Shown one piece after another: positions 1 through 9,464 of a DNA stretch of 64,000 bases. How positions within the stretch are numbered: the stretch's first letter is position 1; the number at the start of each line of letters is the position of its first letter. Made by a program: the position numbers and the translations under genes. The notes beneath the pieces are model-generated. The model saw only the letters and a list, made by a program, of their open reading frames with translations. It was not told the DNA's origin and ran no database searches. This stretch comes from Pasteurellaceae bacterium Macca (lineage in GTDB: Bacteria; Pseudomonadota; Gammaproteobacteria; Enterobacterales; Pasteurellaceae). The DNA is taken from assembly GCA_023101485.1 (NCBI GenBank), contig LVZB01000001.1, forward strand, positions 310,001 through 374,000, given 5' to 3'.

Positions 1-315
1 CAGCAAAAACTGAGCCAAGCGAAGGGTAAAAAAGTGATGGTTGATCTCTTTGCCGAGTGGTGTGTGGCATGTAAAGAGTTCGAAAAATATACCTTTAGCG
101 ATCCAAGCGTAAAAAGCGTCTTAGAGGGTATGGTATTATTGCAAGTCGATATGACCAAAAATTCCCCCGAAAATGCAGAATTGATGAAAGCCTATAAAGT
201 GTTGGGCTTACCATCGATTCTCTTTTTCGATGAAAACGGCAATGAACTGCCAGAGGCGAGAGTCACGGGCTTTATGCCTGCAAATCAATTCTTAGCATGG
301 TTAAAACAACTTTAA
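1..315 (+). CDS. dsbD: DsbD C-terminal thioredoxin-like domain (5'-truncated by window)
   Basis: Only the last 104 residues are inside the window; the frame is open from base 1. The fragment is a thioredoxin-fold domain with the active-site motif WCVACK (visible Cys21 and Cys24) and the cis-proline segment GLPSILFF. It matches the periplasmic gamma domain of DsbD, the thiol:disulfide interchange protein that passes electrons from cytoplasmic thioredoxin across the inner membrane to DsbC/DsbG and c-type cytochrome maturation. The [10 protein letters not shown] context is typical of DsbD rather than of free thioredoxin (WCGPCK). The transmembrane and N-terminal domains must lie upstream of the window, so full-length integrity cannot be judged. 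Confidence 0.88.
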   Translation, partial: QQKLSQAKGKKVMVDLFAEWCVACKEFEKYTFSDPSVKSVLEGMVLLQVDMTKNSPENAELMKAYKVLGLPSILFFDENGNELPEARVTGFMPANQFLAWLKQL

Positions 316-324
316 TGACGGCAT

Positions 325-333
325 ACAAGCGGT
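325..333 (+). repeat. Apl-type DNA uptake sequence (USS)
   Basis: Exact ACAAGCGGT core followed by CAAATTTTTTC, just after the dsbD stop. It is one of about 27 exact cores in the window; the others are listed in the census finding. These cores mark DNA for uptake by naturally competent Pasteurellaceae. Confidence 0.85.
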
Positions 334-368
334 CAAATTTTTTCCCTTTTTTGCATTAAGGAATATCA

Positions 369-662
369 ATGAAAAAATTATTTTTACTTCTTCCCTTTAC
401 TTTAATTGGCTGTAGCACACCGCCCCAACAAAGCACCGTTCCGCTAGATATGAAAGCCGTAGAAGCCTATCAACAACGTGTGATGTCGGGCAACACGGTC
501 AATCCGCAGGATAAACACATCGAGGAAGAACTCAATGCCAGTGACAAACGCACCAAGGTTATTATTCAACGCAGTTATCCTCGAATTTATCCTTCAATTT
601 ACTATGGCTCAGGTTATTATGGCTCAGGCTATCGCTACGGCGTGGGTCTGGGGTATTGGTAA
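369..662 (+). CDS. small putative outer-membrane lipoprotein
   Basis: A 97-residue protein with a classic lipoprotein signal: lysines at 2-3, a hydrophobic stretch, then the lipobox LIGC with Cys15 as the predicted lipidated residue. The mature part is polar to about residue 70 and ends in a Tyr/Gly-rich tail with repeated YYGSGY-type motifs. The residue after Cys is Ser rather than Asp, which by the usual +2 rule favours sorting to the outer membrane. It lies 53 bp after dsbD on the same strand. I do not recognise a named family and assign no function. Confidence 0.7.
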   Translation: MKKLFLLLPFTLIGCSTPPQQSTVPLDMKAVEAYQQRVMSGNTVNPQDKHIEEELNASDKRTKVIIQRSYPRIYPSIYYGSGYYGSGYRYGVGLGYW

Positions 663-755
663 GGGCGAATAAGTGGTCAAAAAGCATTTTTTGGTAAGGT
701 TATCCACCCTTAGCAAAATTTTGTAAAAATTTGACCGCTTGTGATGCAAAATCGC

Positions 756-783
756 TTGTATAACGTGCTTTTTTGCGTATAAT
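756..783 (+). promoter_or_regulatory. sigma70-type promoter of the rpsF operon
   Basis: The -35-like TTGTAT (756-761), 16-bp spacer and perfect -10 TATAAT (778-783) lie about 95 bp upstream of rpsF. This leaves room for a structured leader. Assigned by motif only. Confidence 0.6.
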
Positions 784-799
784 CCGCCACCCAGTCGCA

Positions 800-877
800 T
801 CCGTTTTTTAATCCTTGCTTCCAACTGCTGGCGACTGGCAATTCCCTTGGAGGCTGTTTAACCCGTAAGGATACTCA
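800..877 (+). promoter_or_regulatory. candidate S6:S18 autoregulatory leader of rpsF
   Basis: The 5' leader immediately before rpsF contains CCTT (845-848) and AAGG (867-870), which can pair, enclosing the segment ACCCGT (861-866) with an exposed CCG. The S6:S18 leader known upstream of rpsF in many bacteria presents a CCG trinucleotide to the S6:S18 dimer. Position, the CCG and the flanking pairing agree with that element. A covariance-model search would be decisive. Confidence 0.5.
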
Positions 878-1241
878 ATGCGTCACTACGAAATCGTTTT
901 TATGGTTCATCCGGACCAAAGCGAACAAGTACCTGGTATGATCGAGCGTTATACCGCTTCTGTTAAAGAAGCAGGCGGTCAAGTACACCGCTTAGAAGAC
1001 TGGGGTCGCCGTCAATTAGCGTACCCAATCAACAAACTTCACAAAGCACACTATGTGTTAATGAATGTAGAAGCACCTCAAAGCGTAATCGATGAGTTAG
1101 AAACTAACTTCCGTTACAACGATGCTGTTCTTCGTAACTTAATCGTTCACACTAAATCTGCGGTCACTGAAGCATCGCCAATGGCAAAAGCCAGAGAAGA
1201 GCGTAAAAGTGCTGATGTCGTTGCAGAAGCAGTAGAAGAAG

Positions 1242-1255
<14 letters not shown>
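878..1255 (+). CDS. rpsF: 30S ribosomal protein S6
   Basis: A 125-residue S6 protein beginning [18 protein letters not shown], a typical S6 N-terminus, with the [11 protein letters not shown] segment that forms the S18-binding surface. It binds the central domain of 16S rRNA as a heterodimer with S18, which is encoded two genes downstream. The acidic C-terminal tail (EAVEEVAGE) is usual in gammaproteobacteria. It is the first gene of the rpsF-priB-rpsR-rplI operon; its 3' end overlaps the probable priB start by 14 bp. Confidence 0.97.
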
Positions 1256-1806
<551 letters not shown>

Positions 1807-1820
1807 TTAAGGAGAGTACA

Positions 1821-2270
1821 ATGCAAGTTATTTTATTAGACAAAGTTGCTCACTTAGGTTCTGTGGGCGATCAAGTAACTGTTAAATCAGGTTATGCGCG
1901 TAACTTCTTAATCCCACAAGGTAAAGCAGTTATGGCGACTGCTGCAAACGTTGCTCACTTTGAAGCGCGTCGTGCTGAATTAGAAGCAAAAGCGGCTGAA
2001 TCACTTTCAGCAGCTCAAGCTCGTGCAGCAGCTGTGGCTAACTTAGGTGCCGTTGTTATCACTTCAAAAGCAGGTGATGATGGTCGTCTATTTGGTTCTG
2101 TTGGCGCGCGTGATATTGCTGATGCAGTATCTGCAGCGGGCGTTGCAATCACTAAAGCTGAAGTTCGTTTAGCTGAAGGTGCATTACGTACCACTGGCGA
2201 ACACGAAGTGAAATTACACTTACACGCTGAAGTTAACGCTATCGTAACGATCAACGTGGTTGCTGAGTAA
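1821..2270 (+). CDS. rplI: 50S ribosomal protein L9
   Basis: A 149-residue protein matching L9 in length and sequence. The N-terminal globular domain has [17 protein letters not shown] and [13 protein letters not shown], followed by the long Ala/Glu-rich central helix (about 45-75) and the C-terminal domain with [14 protein letters not shown]. It binds 23S rRNA domain V near the L1 stalk. It is the last gene of the operon, 14 bp after rpsR, and is followed by a terminator. Confidence 0.98.
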   Translation: MQVILLDKVAHLGSVGDQVTVKSGYARNFLIPQGKAVMATAANVAHFEARRAELEAKAAESLSAAQARAAAVANLGAVVITSKAGDDGRLFGSVGARDIADAVSAAGVAITKAEVRLAEGALRTTGEHEVKLHLHAEVNAIVTINVVAE

Positions 2271-2331
2271 TTTTTCTGACCATAAAATCTTGAGTAATTG
2301 TCTAACATTAACAATGTTAGCAAGCTATCAT

Positions 2332-2364
2332 AAGAGCTGAGCTTATATTAAGTTCAGCTCTTTT
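2332..2364 (+). terminator. rho-independent terminator after rplI
   Basis: Stem AAGAGCTGA... pairing with ...TCAGCTCTT, extending through CTTA/TAAG, followed by TTTTAATTT. An additional stem, CTAACATT/AATGTTAG (2302-2320), precedes it without a U-tract. Confidence 0.8.
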
Positions 2365-2535
2365 AATTTCCCCTCGCATAAACTATCCATTATACTGAAT
2401 TACATATTTTTCAAGTTTTATTTACTTTGCTTTAACTTTCTACAAGCGTTTGATAAAGGCGATCTCCTACCAACATTTAGCATGCTTTGTGCTATAATCC
2501 GCAAAATTTTGCGCTACCCTCATTTAGGAATTACT

Positions 2536-3189
2536 ATGTCTTTATCCTCCGAAACCAATTCTTGTATTGTGATTGCCATTGCGGGTGCTTCGGCATCTGG
2601 AAAAAGCTTAATTGCTTCAACGATTTACAAAGAACTTAAAGCAGAATTAGGGCAAGATGATATTGGTATTATTTCTGAAGATGCTTACTATCGAGATCAA
2701 AGCCATTTAGCGATGGAAGAGCGGGTTAAAACTAACTATGACCACCCAAATTCCATGGATCATGCCTTACTTGTTGAGCATTTACAAAGTTTAAAACAGG
2801 GCAAATCGGTAGATATTCCCGAATATGACTATGCAGAGCATAACCGAAAACAGAGTTTTACCCATTTTTCGCCTAAACGAGTCATTATTTTAGAAGGGAT
2901 TTTATTGCTAACAGACGAGCAGATCCGTGATGAAATCGATGTATCCATTTTTGTGGATGCGCCTTTAGATATCTGCTTTATTCGCCGTTTACAGCGCGAT
3001 ATGGAAGAGCGAGGTCGAACACTTGAATCCGTAGTCAATCAGTATCGCACCACAGTTCGCCCAATGTTCTTACAGTTTGTTGAGCCGTCTAAGCAATATG
3101 CAGATATTATTATCCCGAAAGGGGGCAAAAACCGTATTGCGATCAATATCTTAAAAGCACAAATCAAACAACTTTTAAAAAATAAATAG
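2536..3189 (+). CDS. udk: uridine kinase
   Basis: A 217-residue uridine/cytidine kinase that phosphorylates uridine and cytidine to UMP and CMP in pyrimidine salvage. The Walker A motif GASASGKS is at residues 17-24; the YDHPNSMDH segment and IILEGILLL (P-loop kinase core) follow. I chose ATG 2536, preceded by TTTAGGAATT, rather than the upstream in-frame start at 2482; it gives the usual family length. A perfect TATAAT (2493-2498) lies just upstream. dcd starts 8 bp after its stop, so the two pyrimidine genes are probably cotranscribed. Confidence 0.95.
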   Translation: MSLSSETNSCIVIAIAGASASGKSLIASTIYKELKAELGQDDIGIISEDAYYRDQSHLAMEERVKTNYDHPNSMDHALLVEHLQSLKQGKSVDIPEYDYAEHNRKQSFTHFSPKRVIILEGILLLTDEQIRDEIDVSIFVDAPLDICFIRRLQRDMEERGRTLESVVNQYRTTVRPMFLQFVEPSKQYADIIIPKGGKNRIAINILKAQIKQLLKNK

Positions 3190-3197
3190 GAATAACT

Positions 3198-3782
3198 ATG
3201 CGTTTATGTGATCGTGATATTGAACGTTATTTAGATGAAGGCATAATTAGCCTTCACCCCCGCCCGAGTAATGAAAAAATCAATGGTGCAACTATTGACG
3301 TTCGCTTAGGCAATTCTTTTCGTGTATTTCGTGAACATTCCACACCCTATATTGATTTAAGTGGGCCAAGAGAAGAAGTCACCGCACAGTTAGATCGTGT
3401 GATGAGTGATGAAATTATTATCCATGATGATGAAGCCTTTTTTCTCCATCCAGGGGAACTTGCTTTAGCGACGACCTTAGAGTCCGTTACATTGCCCGCA
3501 AACATTGTAGGCTGGTTAGACGGACGCTCTTCCCTTGCTCGACTTGGACTCATGGTACACGTTACCGCTCATCGAATCGACCCCGGTTGGCAAGGCAAAA
3601 TAGTGTTGGAATTTTTCAATGCAGGCAAATTGCCCCTTGCATTACGCCCCAATATGGCAATTGGTGCATTGAGTTTTGAAGTGCTAAGTGGCTATGCGGA
3701 GCGTCCTTATAATGCACGCAAAGATGCGAAATATAAAAATCAACAGAGTGTAGTGTCAAGTCGAATTAATGAAGATAAATAG
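3198..3782 (+). CDS. dcd: dCTP deaminase
   Basis: A 194-residue protein (E. coli 193) that deaminates dCTP to dUTP in thymidylate supply. The signature [20 protein letters not shown] carries the catalytic-site serine and arginine, and [13 protein letters not shown] contains the catalytic glutamate. It is intact to its stop. An IS element is inserted 14 bp beyond the stop, between the gene and what was probably its terminator (4543-4581). Confidence 0.97.
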   Translation: MRLCDRDIERYLDEGIISLHPRPSNEKINGATIDVRLGNSFRVFREHSTPYIDLSGPREEVTAQLDRVMSDEIIIHDDEAFFLHPGELALATTLESVTLPANIVGWLDGRSSLARLGLMVHVTAHRIDPGWQGKIVLEFFNAGKLPLALRPNMAIGALSFEVLSGYAERPYNARKDAKYKNQQSVVSSRINEDK

Positions 3783-3788
3783 AAATAA

Positions 3789-3796
3789 ATAACTTT
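3789..3796. repeat. left 8-bp target-site duplication of the IS
   Basis: ATAACTTT immediately outside the left terminal repeat; repeated exactly at 4516-4523 outside the right terminal repeat. Confidence 0.92.
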
Positions 3797-4515
3797 GGGG
3801 CTGTCCTAGATAACTAGACCAAACTCTCTTTAACTAATTGTTTTAGAAAGGAAATTTGAGACTTTAAGTTACTGTGATTAAAACGCCATTCACATTCTTT
3901 CAAATACAGCTCAAAATGAGCTTTGGGAATACCATTAAATTTGCGTAAATGGCGTTTTGCTTGGTTCCAGAAATTCTCAATTCCGTTAATGTGATTTTGT
4001 TTTTCTGCAAAGTGCGTACTATGGTTGATACGAAAATGATTAAATTCACTCACATCAAGTACATCATAACTTCGATAGAAATCCGTGTAAACAATGCTAT
4101 CAGGCTTAACTTGTTCTCGAATTATCGGTAACAACGTGGCGGATTGCGTGTTCGGTACGGCAACAGTATAAACTTTGCCATTGCGTTTCAACAGCCCGAA
4201 TACCGCAGTTTTACCCGCTGCACCACGTCCACGCTTGCCTTTGCGTGTACCACCAAAATAGCTTTCATCGGCTTCTATTTCCCCATCAAACATCTCCAAA
4301 TGTGGGCTGTTTTGATAGATAAGAAATCGCAAGCGATGAAAATAGTAAGCGGCAGTTGTCTTGTTTACATTCACTAGTTCAGCAGCAGTTCTCGCTGTAA
4401 CTCCTGCAACAAACAGTTCAATAAGTTTATTTTGTTTGTGCTGACTTAAACGACTTTTTCTCATTTGACTATCTTAACTCAAATCGAGTTTTTAGTCGTT
4501 ATCTAGGACAGCCCC
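3797..4515 (-). mobile_element. intact IS1595-family (IS1016-like) insertion sequence, 719 bp
   Basis: The element is bounded by perfect 18-bp terminal inverted repeats: GGGGCTGTCCTAGATAAC at 3797-3814 and its exact complement at 4498-4515. It carries one transposase gene filling nearly the whole element and is flanked by an exact 8-bp direct repeat, the duplication length expected for this family. Perfect ends and an exact duplication point to a recent, possibly still mobile insertion. Confidence 0.95.
3814..4464 (-). CDS. IS1595-family (IS1016 group) transposase
   Basis: A 216-residue DDE-type transposase. An N-terminal helix-turn-helix (about 15-50, with VTARTAAELVNVNKTTAAYY) is followed by the catalytic core: DEIEADESYFGG-like segment with the first acidic residues, a glycine/arginine-rich loop (GKRGRGAAGK), VYTDFYRSYD with the second Asp, and NHINGIENFWNQAKRHLRKF bearing the last catalytic residues typical of this family. 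No frameshift or internal stop. Its stop codon begins in the terminal inverted repeat, so the element has no spare sequence at that end. Confidence 0.93.
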   Translation of the reverse strand: MRKSRLSQHKQNKLIELFVAGVTARTAAELVNVNKTTAAYYFHRLRFLIYQNSPHLEMFDGEIEADESYFGGTRKGKRGRGAAGKTAVFGLLKRNGKVYTVAVPNTQSATLLPIIREQVKPDSIVYTDFYRSYDVLDVSEFNHFRINHSTHFAEKQNHINGIENFWNQAKRHLRKFNGIPKAHFELYLKECEWRFNHSNLKSQISFLKQLVKESLV

Positions 4516-4523
4516 ATAACTTT
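4516..4523. repeat. right 8-bp target-site duplication of the IS
   Basis: ATAACTTT directly after the right terminal repeat, identical to 3789-3796. Confidence 0.92.
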
Positions 4524-4542
4524 TGATATGAATTAAATCGCT

Positions 4543-4581
4543 AAGGGCGATATTCTGTTTTCAGCAGAGTATCGCCCTTTT
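4543..4581 (+). terminator. rho-independent terminator, probably the original dcd terminator
   Basis: Stem AAGGGCGATA (4543-4552) pairs with TATCGCCCTT (4570-4579), with a small inner CTG/CAG pairing, and runs into TTTTGTTTT. It is separated from dcd only by the IS, so before insertion it would have lain about 60 bp after dcd. Confidence 0.75.
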
Positions 4582-4891
4582 GTTTTACTAAACCCCTTTG
4601 AAACAGGGCAATGTTTTTATCTTCATCAGAAATAGCGGAAATATTTAATGTTCGAGTTATCAAATTAAGGTTGTTTACTAAGCTAGTTATCTAACGTTAG
4701 TAATTTTATAAATTCCTATTGCTTACAGCCGTTACACAGAATATATCGAGAGCAAGAACTTCAAATGTCATTTTCTTGTTCATTGCTCACCTCCTGTTCT
4801 GACTTTCTCTCTAATTTCTTTGGGCAGTCCTAGAGAATTAGCAACGAAAAAGCATTTTCCTTAACCATGTATATTATTCAACTCAAATCCT
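4582..4891. other. gene-poor accessory stretch
   Basis: AT-rich sequence with no ORF of ordinary size. It holds only the 25-codon ORF at 4706-4783 and a degenerate copy of the IS end near 4817-4841 (see findings). It may be residue of an older insertion or deletion. Confidence 0.5.
4706..4783 (-). CDS. possible 25-residue peptide with ideal Shine-Dalgarno
   Basis: On the minus strand the sequence AGGAGGTGA, fully complementary to the 16S anti-SD, stands six bases from an ATG that opens a 25-codon frame beginning MNKKMTFEVLALDIFCV. The strength and spacing of the ribosome-binding site are the only reasons to list it; the peptide matches nothing I recognise. It could be a real small protein, a truncated gene remnant, or chance. 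Confidence 0.3.
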   Translation of the reverse strand: MNKKMTFEVLALDIFCVTAVSNRNL

Positions 4892-5128
4892 TTAATTATT
4901 ATCCCAAGTTTTATTACAATTAGGACATTTCATTTTAGAATCAGAAGCACTTTCGCTTATTCCGCCAATAATACTTCCTACGGCACCACCAATAGCAGTT
5001 CCAATAAAGGGAATAACAGAACCAAGAGCAGCTCCCATTGCACCACCTTTTGCCATTCCGCCTAATAAATCCCCTTTATCATCAATATATTTTCCTTCAG
5101 TTCCGCAGCTTGGACAATATTTACCCAT
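4892..5128 (-). CDS. small zinc-ribbon / glycine-zipper protein
   Basis: A 78-residue protein with two CxxC pairs, CPSC (residues 5-8) and CPNC near the C-terminus, likely forming one zinc ribbon that brackets a hydrophobic glycine-zipper region (GGAMGAALGSVIPFIGTAIGGAVGSIIGG). Such a Gly/Ala zipper flanked by a split zinc ribbon suggests a membrane-inserting or membrane-associated helix pair with a cytoplasmic metal clamp. It lies divergently from the XRE regulator at 5263, with a shared 134-bp intergenic region. I do not know a function. Similar small proteins occur on accessory DNA. Confidence 0.6.
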   Translation of the reverse strand: MGKYCPSCGTEGKYIDDKGDLLGGMAKGGAMGAALGSVIPFIGTAIGGAVGSIIGGISESASDSKMKCPNCNKTWDNN

Positions 5129-5192
5129 AGTTTACTCCTTGATAAGTTAATAAATGAAAGTAATCTAATTTTATCTTAAAAACAACCAACTG

Positions 5193-5206
5193 TAAACTAT
5201 CGTTTA
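5193..5206. promoter_or_regulatory. candidate operator between divergent genes
   Basis: Dyad TAAAC-TATC-GTTTA in the intergenic region shared by the zinc-ribbon gene and the XRE regulator. XRE regulators typically bind short dyads like this near their own promoter. Inference from position and symmetry only. Confidence 0.3.
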
Positions 5207-5262
5207 TATTTATTATCCTTTCGTAGATTGCTGTTTTTTCCTTTTACATCATACTTCGTAAG

Positions 5263-5520
5263 ATGAAAAATGAAGATAATACGATTCATCCTATTCGTTA
5301 TATTTTTGCTAATAACCTTCGAAAAATTCGACGATTAAAGGATATTTCACAAGAAGCTCTCGCTCTTGAAGCGGGATTAAGTCGAGTTTATATCAGTGAT
5401 ATTGAACGGGGACGGCGTTCCGTTTCTATTGATGTTATGGGCAGAATTGCAGATGCATTAGACATAAATTTAATTTTATTGCTGAAAACACATTATTCTG
5501 TTGAAGATTTATTTGAGTAA
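5263..5520 (+). CDS. XRE-family helix-turn-helix regulator
   Basis: An 85-residue single-domain Cro/C1-type DNA-binding protein. The HTH spans about residues 15-70: NNLRKIRRLKDISQEALAL, then GLSRVYISDIERGRRSVSID with the recognition helix. Size and sequence resemble the small controller proteins of restriction-modification and phage-derived loci, but no restriction or methylase gene is present nearby. It is divergent from the zinc-ribbon protein and convergent with groEL. No good Shine-Dalgarno precedes the ATG, so leaderless or weak translation is possible. Confidence 0.85.
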   Translation: MKNEDNTIHPIRYIFANNLRKIRRLKDISQEALALEAGLSRVYISDIERGRRSVSIDVMGRIADALDINLILLLKTHYSVEDLFE

Positions 5521-5544
5521 TAAACGAGAAAAAATAGATAAAAA

Positions 5545-5575
5545 AACGCTAAGCCCGTAAGCTTAGCGTTTTTTC
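5545..5575. terminator. bidirectional terminator between the XRE gene and groEL
   Basis: Perfect 10-bp stem AACGCTAAGC / GCTTAGCGTT around a CCGTAA loop, with a T-tract downstream and an A-tract upstream. It can therefore end both the plus-strand XRE and minus-strand groESL transcripts. Confidence 0.88.
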
Positions 5576-5592
5576 GTAAGAAAGGAGAGAAA

Positions 5593-7278
<1,686 letters not shown>

Positions 7279-7310
7279 TTATCAAAATCAGACCGCTTGT
7301 TGCGGAAAAA

Positions 7311-7598
7311 TTATTCTACGATAGCGAGAATATTGTCTTCGGAAAGAATCAGCACGGTTTCGCCGTCAATTTTCTCTTCTTTCACGCCATATTCATTAAA
7401 GATAACAACATCGCCGACTTTAACGTGCATTGGGTGAAGCGTGCCGTTATCTAAAAGGCGACCTTGACCGACGGCTAACACTTTACCACGGGTGGATTTT
7501 GCTGCCGCAGAGCCAGTTAAAACAATACCGCCGGCGGATTTCGTTTCCACTTCTTCACGTTTTAAGATGACTTTGTCGTGTAATGGACGAATTTTCAT
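7311..7598 (-). CDS. groS: co-chaperonin GroES (10 kDa)
   Basis: A 95-residue lid of the GroEL cage. It starts [16 protein letters not shown] and contains the mobile loop [18 protein letters not shown] and the segment [13 protein letters not shown]. First gene of the groES-groEL operon. A Shine-Dalgarno (AGGAGCAAC) lies just before the ATG. Its leader carries a candidate heat-shock promoter and a GC-rich hairpin. Confidence 0.99.
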   Translation of the reverse strand: MKIRPLHDKVILKREEVETKSAGGIVLTGSAAAKSTRGKVLAVGQGRLLDNGTLHPMHVKVGDVVIFNEYGVKEEKIDGETVLILSEDNILAIVE

Positions 7599-7630
7599 TA
7601 TGTTGCTCCTAAAATTAAGTTGAAAAATAT

Positions 7631-7647
7631 CGCCCCGAATCGGGGCG
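7631..7647 (-). promoter_or_regulatory. GC-rich hairpin in the groES leader
   Basis: Self-complementary CGCCCCG / CGGGGCG followed, on the minus strand, by ATATTTTTC. It could be the alsT terminator, a stabilising stem of the groES mRNA, or both. It is downstream of the candidate heat-shock promoter, so groESL transcripts starting there would contain it. Confidence 0.6.
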
Positions 7648-7658
7648 AGTGTTCCGCT

Positions 7659-7687
7659 ATTTTGTGATGCGTGGTGGGAATTTCAAG
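7659..7687 (-). promoter_or_regulatory. candidate sigma32 heat-shock promoter for groES-groEL
   Basis: On the minus strand CTTGAAA (7681-7687 read in reverse) matches the sigma32 -35 element exactly. A 14-bp spacer leads to CACAAAAT (7659-7666), a looser match to the CCCCATNT -10 element. Position is right for the operon, about 60 bp before the groES start. Confidence 0.5.
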
Positions 7688-7733
7688 TCAGGCTTGTAAA
7701 ATTTTTGCAAAATATTTCTTTTATTTTCATCGG

Positions 7734-9101
7734 TTAAGCGGTCAAACCGGCTTTTAATCGGGCGAAATAGTCCTTCGTTTCGGCAATCACAATATGACGA
7801 AGGGCAATCAAGGCAATCAAATTCGGGAATGCCATTAAGCCATTCACAATATCCGCTAATGTCCAAATAGTATTGAGCTGAATAAAAGGTGCGCTAGCAA
7901 TTAAGGCAATAAATACCCAGCGGTAAAGTTTAATGCCTTTGGTGCGACCGCCCACGAGATATACAAAGCAACGCTCGCCGTAATAGCACCAGCCGAGAAT
8001 GGTGGTAAAGGCAAAGAAAATCAGCCCAACGGTGACAATCACCGCCCCAAGGGAACTGCTTAATCCTTGGGCAAAGGCGAGATTCGTTAAACCTGCTCCT
8101 TGTGCCGTGCCTTTCCACGCCCCTGTCATCACAATCACTAAACCGGTCATCGTGCAGACGATAATGGTGTCAAGGAACGTTCCCGTCATGGAGATGAGCC
8201 CCTGGCGAACAGGCTCTTTAGTTTGTGCCGCCGCAGCCGCGATAGGGGCTGATCCCAAGCCGGCTTCATTTGAGAAAATCCCTCTTGCCACACCGGATTG
8301 AATGGCTTGCATCACGGTAAAACCTAATACGCCCCCCAGTGCAGAGGTCGGGTTAAAGGCACTTTCAACGATAAGGGCTATCGTTTCGGGCAATTTATCC
8401 CCATTGAGGATTAAGATAAACGCCGAAGCCCCCACATAAGCGATTGCCATAAAAGGCACAATCACGCTAGCAATTTTGGCAATCCGTTGCACACCGCCAA
8501 GGACAATCGCTGCGACGAATAACGTCAGCACCACCGCCGTCACCGCGATAGGGAAATTAAAAGTATCCTGCAAGGCGTGGGTAATCCCATTGACTTGGGG
8601 AAATGTGCCGATGCCGAAAAACGCCACCATGACACCGAAAAAGGCAAAGAGCTTGGCAAGCCATTTCCATTTCTGCCCCATGCCCATTTCAATGTAGTAC
8701 ATCGGCCCACCGGCGACATAGCCGTCCTTATCTTTGCTACGGAATTTAATCGCCAATAGCCCTTCGGCGTACTTGGTTGCCATACCAAAAAGTGCGACAA
8801 GCCACATCCAAAATAACGCCCCTGGCCCACCGGCTTGAATAGCCGTGGCGACGCCAACGATATTCCCTGTCCCAATAGTCGCGGCAAGTGCGGTGGCTAA
8901 TGCCCCAAAGGCGGAAATATCCCCCGTTTGGTTCTCCCCTTTTTCGGGTTTGAACATCGATACAAACGCCCGTGGTAGGCTAAAAAATTGCAAGAATTTC
9001 AGTTGAAAAGTGAAATAGATCCCCACGCCTGAAATTAAAATCAGTAACGGTGGGCCCCAAATAAAACGATCAAGTGTGGTTAGAAAGGTGTCAATTGACA
9101 T
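7734..9101 (-). CDS. alsT: alanine/glycine:sodium symporter (AGCS family)
   Basis: A 455-residue polytopic membrane protein of the alanine-or-glycine:cation symporter family. Family features are GTGNIVGVATAIQAGGPGAL, the segment GPMYYIEMGMGQKW, and SNEAGLGSAPIAAAAAQTKEP in the core. I chose ATG 9101 (MSIDTFLTTLDRF); the upstream extension to 9167 has no family resemblance and would run into the leader. A tandem glycine riboswitch precedes the gene, which strongly suggests glycine (and alanine) as substrate and ligand-controlled expression. Its C-terminal codons include part of an uptake-like sequence. Confidence 0.95.
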   Translation of the reverse strand: MSIDTFLTTLDRFIWGPPLLILISGVGIYFTFQLKFLQFFSLPRAFVSMFKPEKGENQTGDISAFGALATALAATIGTGNIVGVATAIQAGGPGALFWMWLVALFGMATKYAEGLLAIKFRSKDKDGYVAGGPMYYIEMGMGQKWKWLAKLFAFFGVMVAFFGIGTFPQVNGITHALQDTFNFPIAVTAVVLTLFVAAIVLGGVQRIAKIASVIVPFMAIAYVGASAFILILNGDKLPETIALIVESAFNPTSALGGVLGFTVMQAIQSGVARGIFSNEAGLGSAPIAAAAAQTKEPVRQGLISMTGTFLDTIIVCTMTGLVIVMTGAWKGTAQGAGLTNLAFAQGLSSSLGAVIVTVGLIFFAFTTILGWCYYGERCFVYLVGGRTKGIKLYRWVFIALIASAPFIQLNTIWTLADIVNGLMAFPNLIALIALRHIVIAETKDYFARLKAGLTA

Positions 9102-9146
9102 AATGATTCCTCGTAAAAACAACTTACAAGGTAAAGAAAAGCGACG

Positions 9147-9193
9147 ACAAGCGGTCAAAAAAAGCAAACTTTTTGCTAAATTTGACCGCTTGT
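9147..9193 (-). repeat. inverted pair of uptake sequences between riboswitch and alsT
   Basis: ACAAGCGGTCAAA (9147-9159) and its exact complement (9181-9193) form a 13-bp stem, and AGCAAA/TTTGCT inside the loop extends it. It sits between the glycine aptamers and the alsT start, where an expression platform belongs. On the minus strand it is followed by CGTCGCTTTTCTTT, an imperfect U-tract. Confidence 0.75.
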
Positions 9194-9202
9194 AAAAAAC
9201 TT

Positions 9203-9395
9203 TTCTCCCCTGTCCTTTTGCCTGAGCGTTTCACACTATCGATGAGAAGATAGGCTTGCGCCTTCGGCGTCCATTTTCTGCTATGCAGAGTGGATCTCTC
9301 CAAGGGTTCGTCCAATAGCTGTCCTCGCCTATGCACCTGAAAGATTTTACCTCGTCGGTGTAGGGTTCTCCCTACTCTCCAGCTATCTTCATCCG
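9203..9395 (-). promoter_or_regulatory. tandem glycine riboswitch
   Basis: Read on the minus strand, the leader shows the two-aptamer gcvT-type architecture. Aptamer 1 (about 9312-9395) has GGGAGAACCC, CACCGACGAGGTAAA and TCAGGTGCATAGGCGAGGACAG. Aptamer 2 (about 9203-9311) has CTTGGAGAGATCC, a variable stem GCGCCGAAGGCGC-like and CGCTCAGGCAAAAGGACAG. The conserved GGAGAG, CUCAGG and GGACAG blocks are all visible. Glycine riboswitches upstream of sodium/alanine-glycine symporters usually turn expression off when glycine is plentiful. An exact boundary needs a covariance model. Confidence 0.93.
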
Positions 9396-9464
9396 AACTG
9401 ATTTATTTTTTATAAAAAAATAAAGGCGGAATTTTACTGATATTCCGCCTTGAAATCAAGCAAT

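Noticed and set aside
7657..7866. 69-codon cysteine-rich frame between groES and alsT
   Set aside because: It is mostly an out-of-frame overlap of the alsT 3' end on the same strand and crosses the heat-shock promoter; no support.
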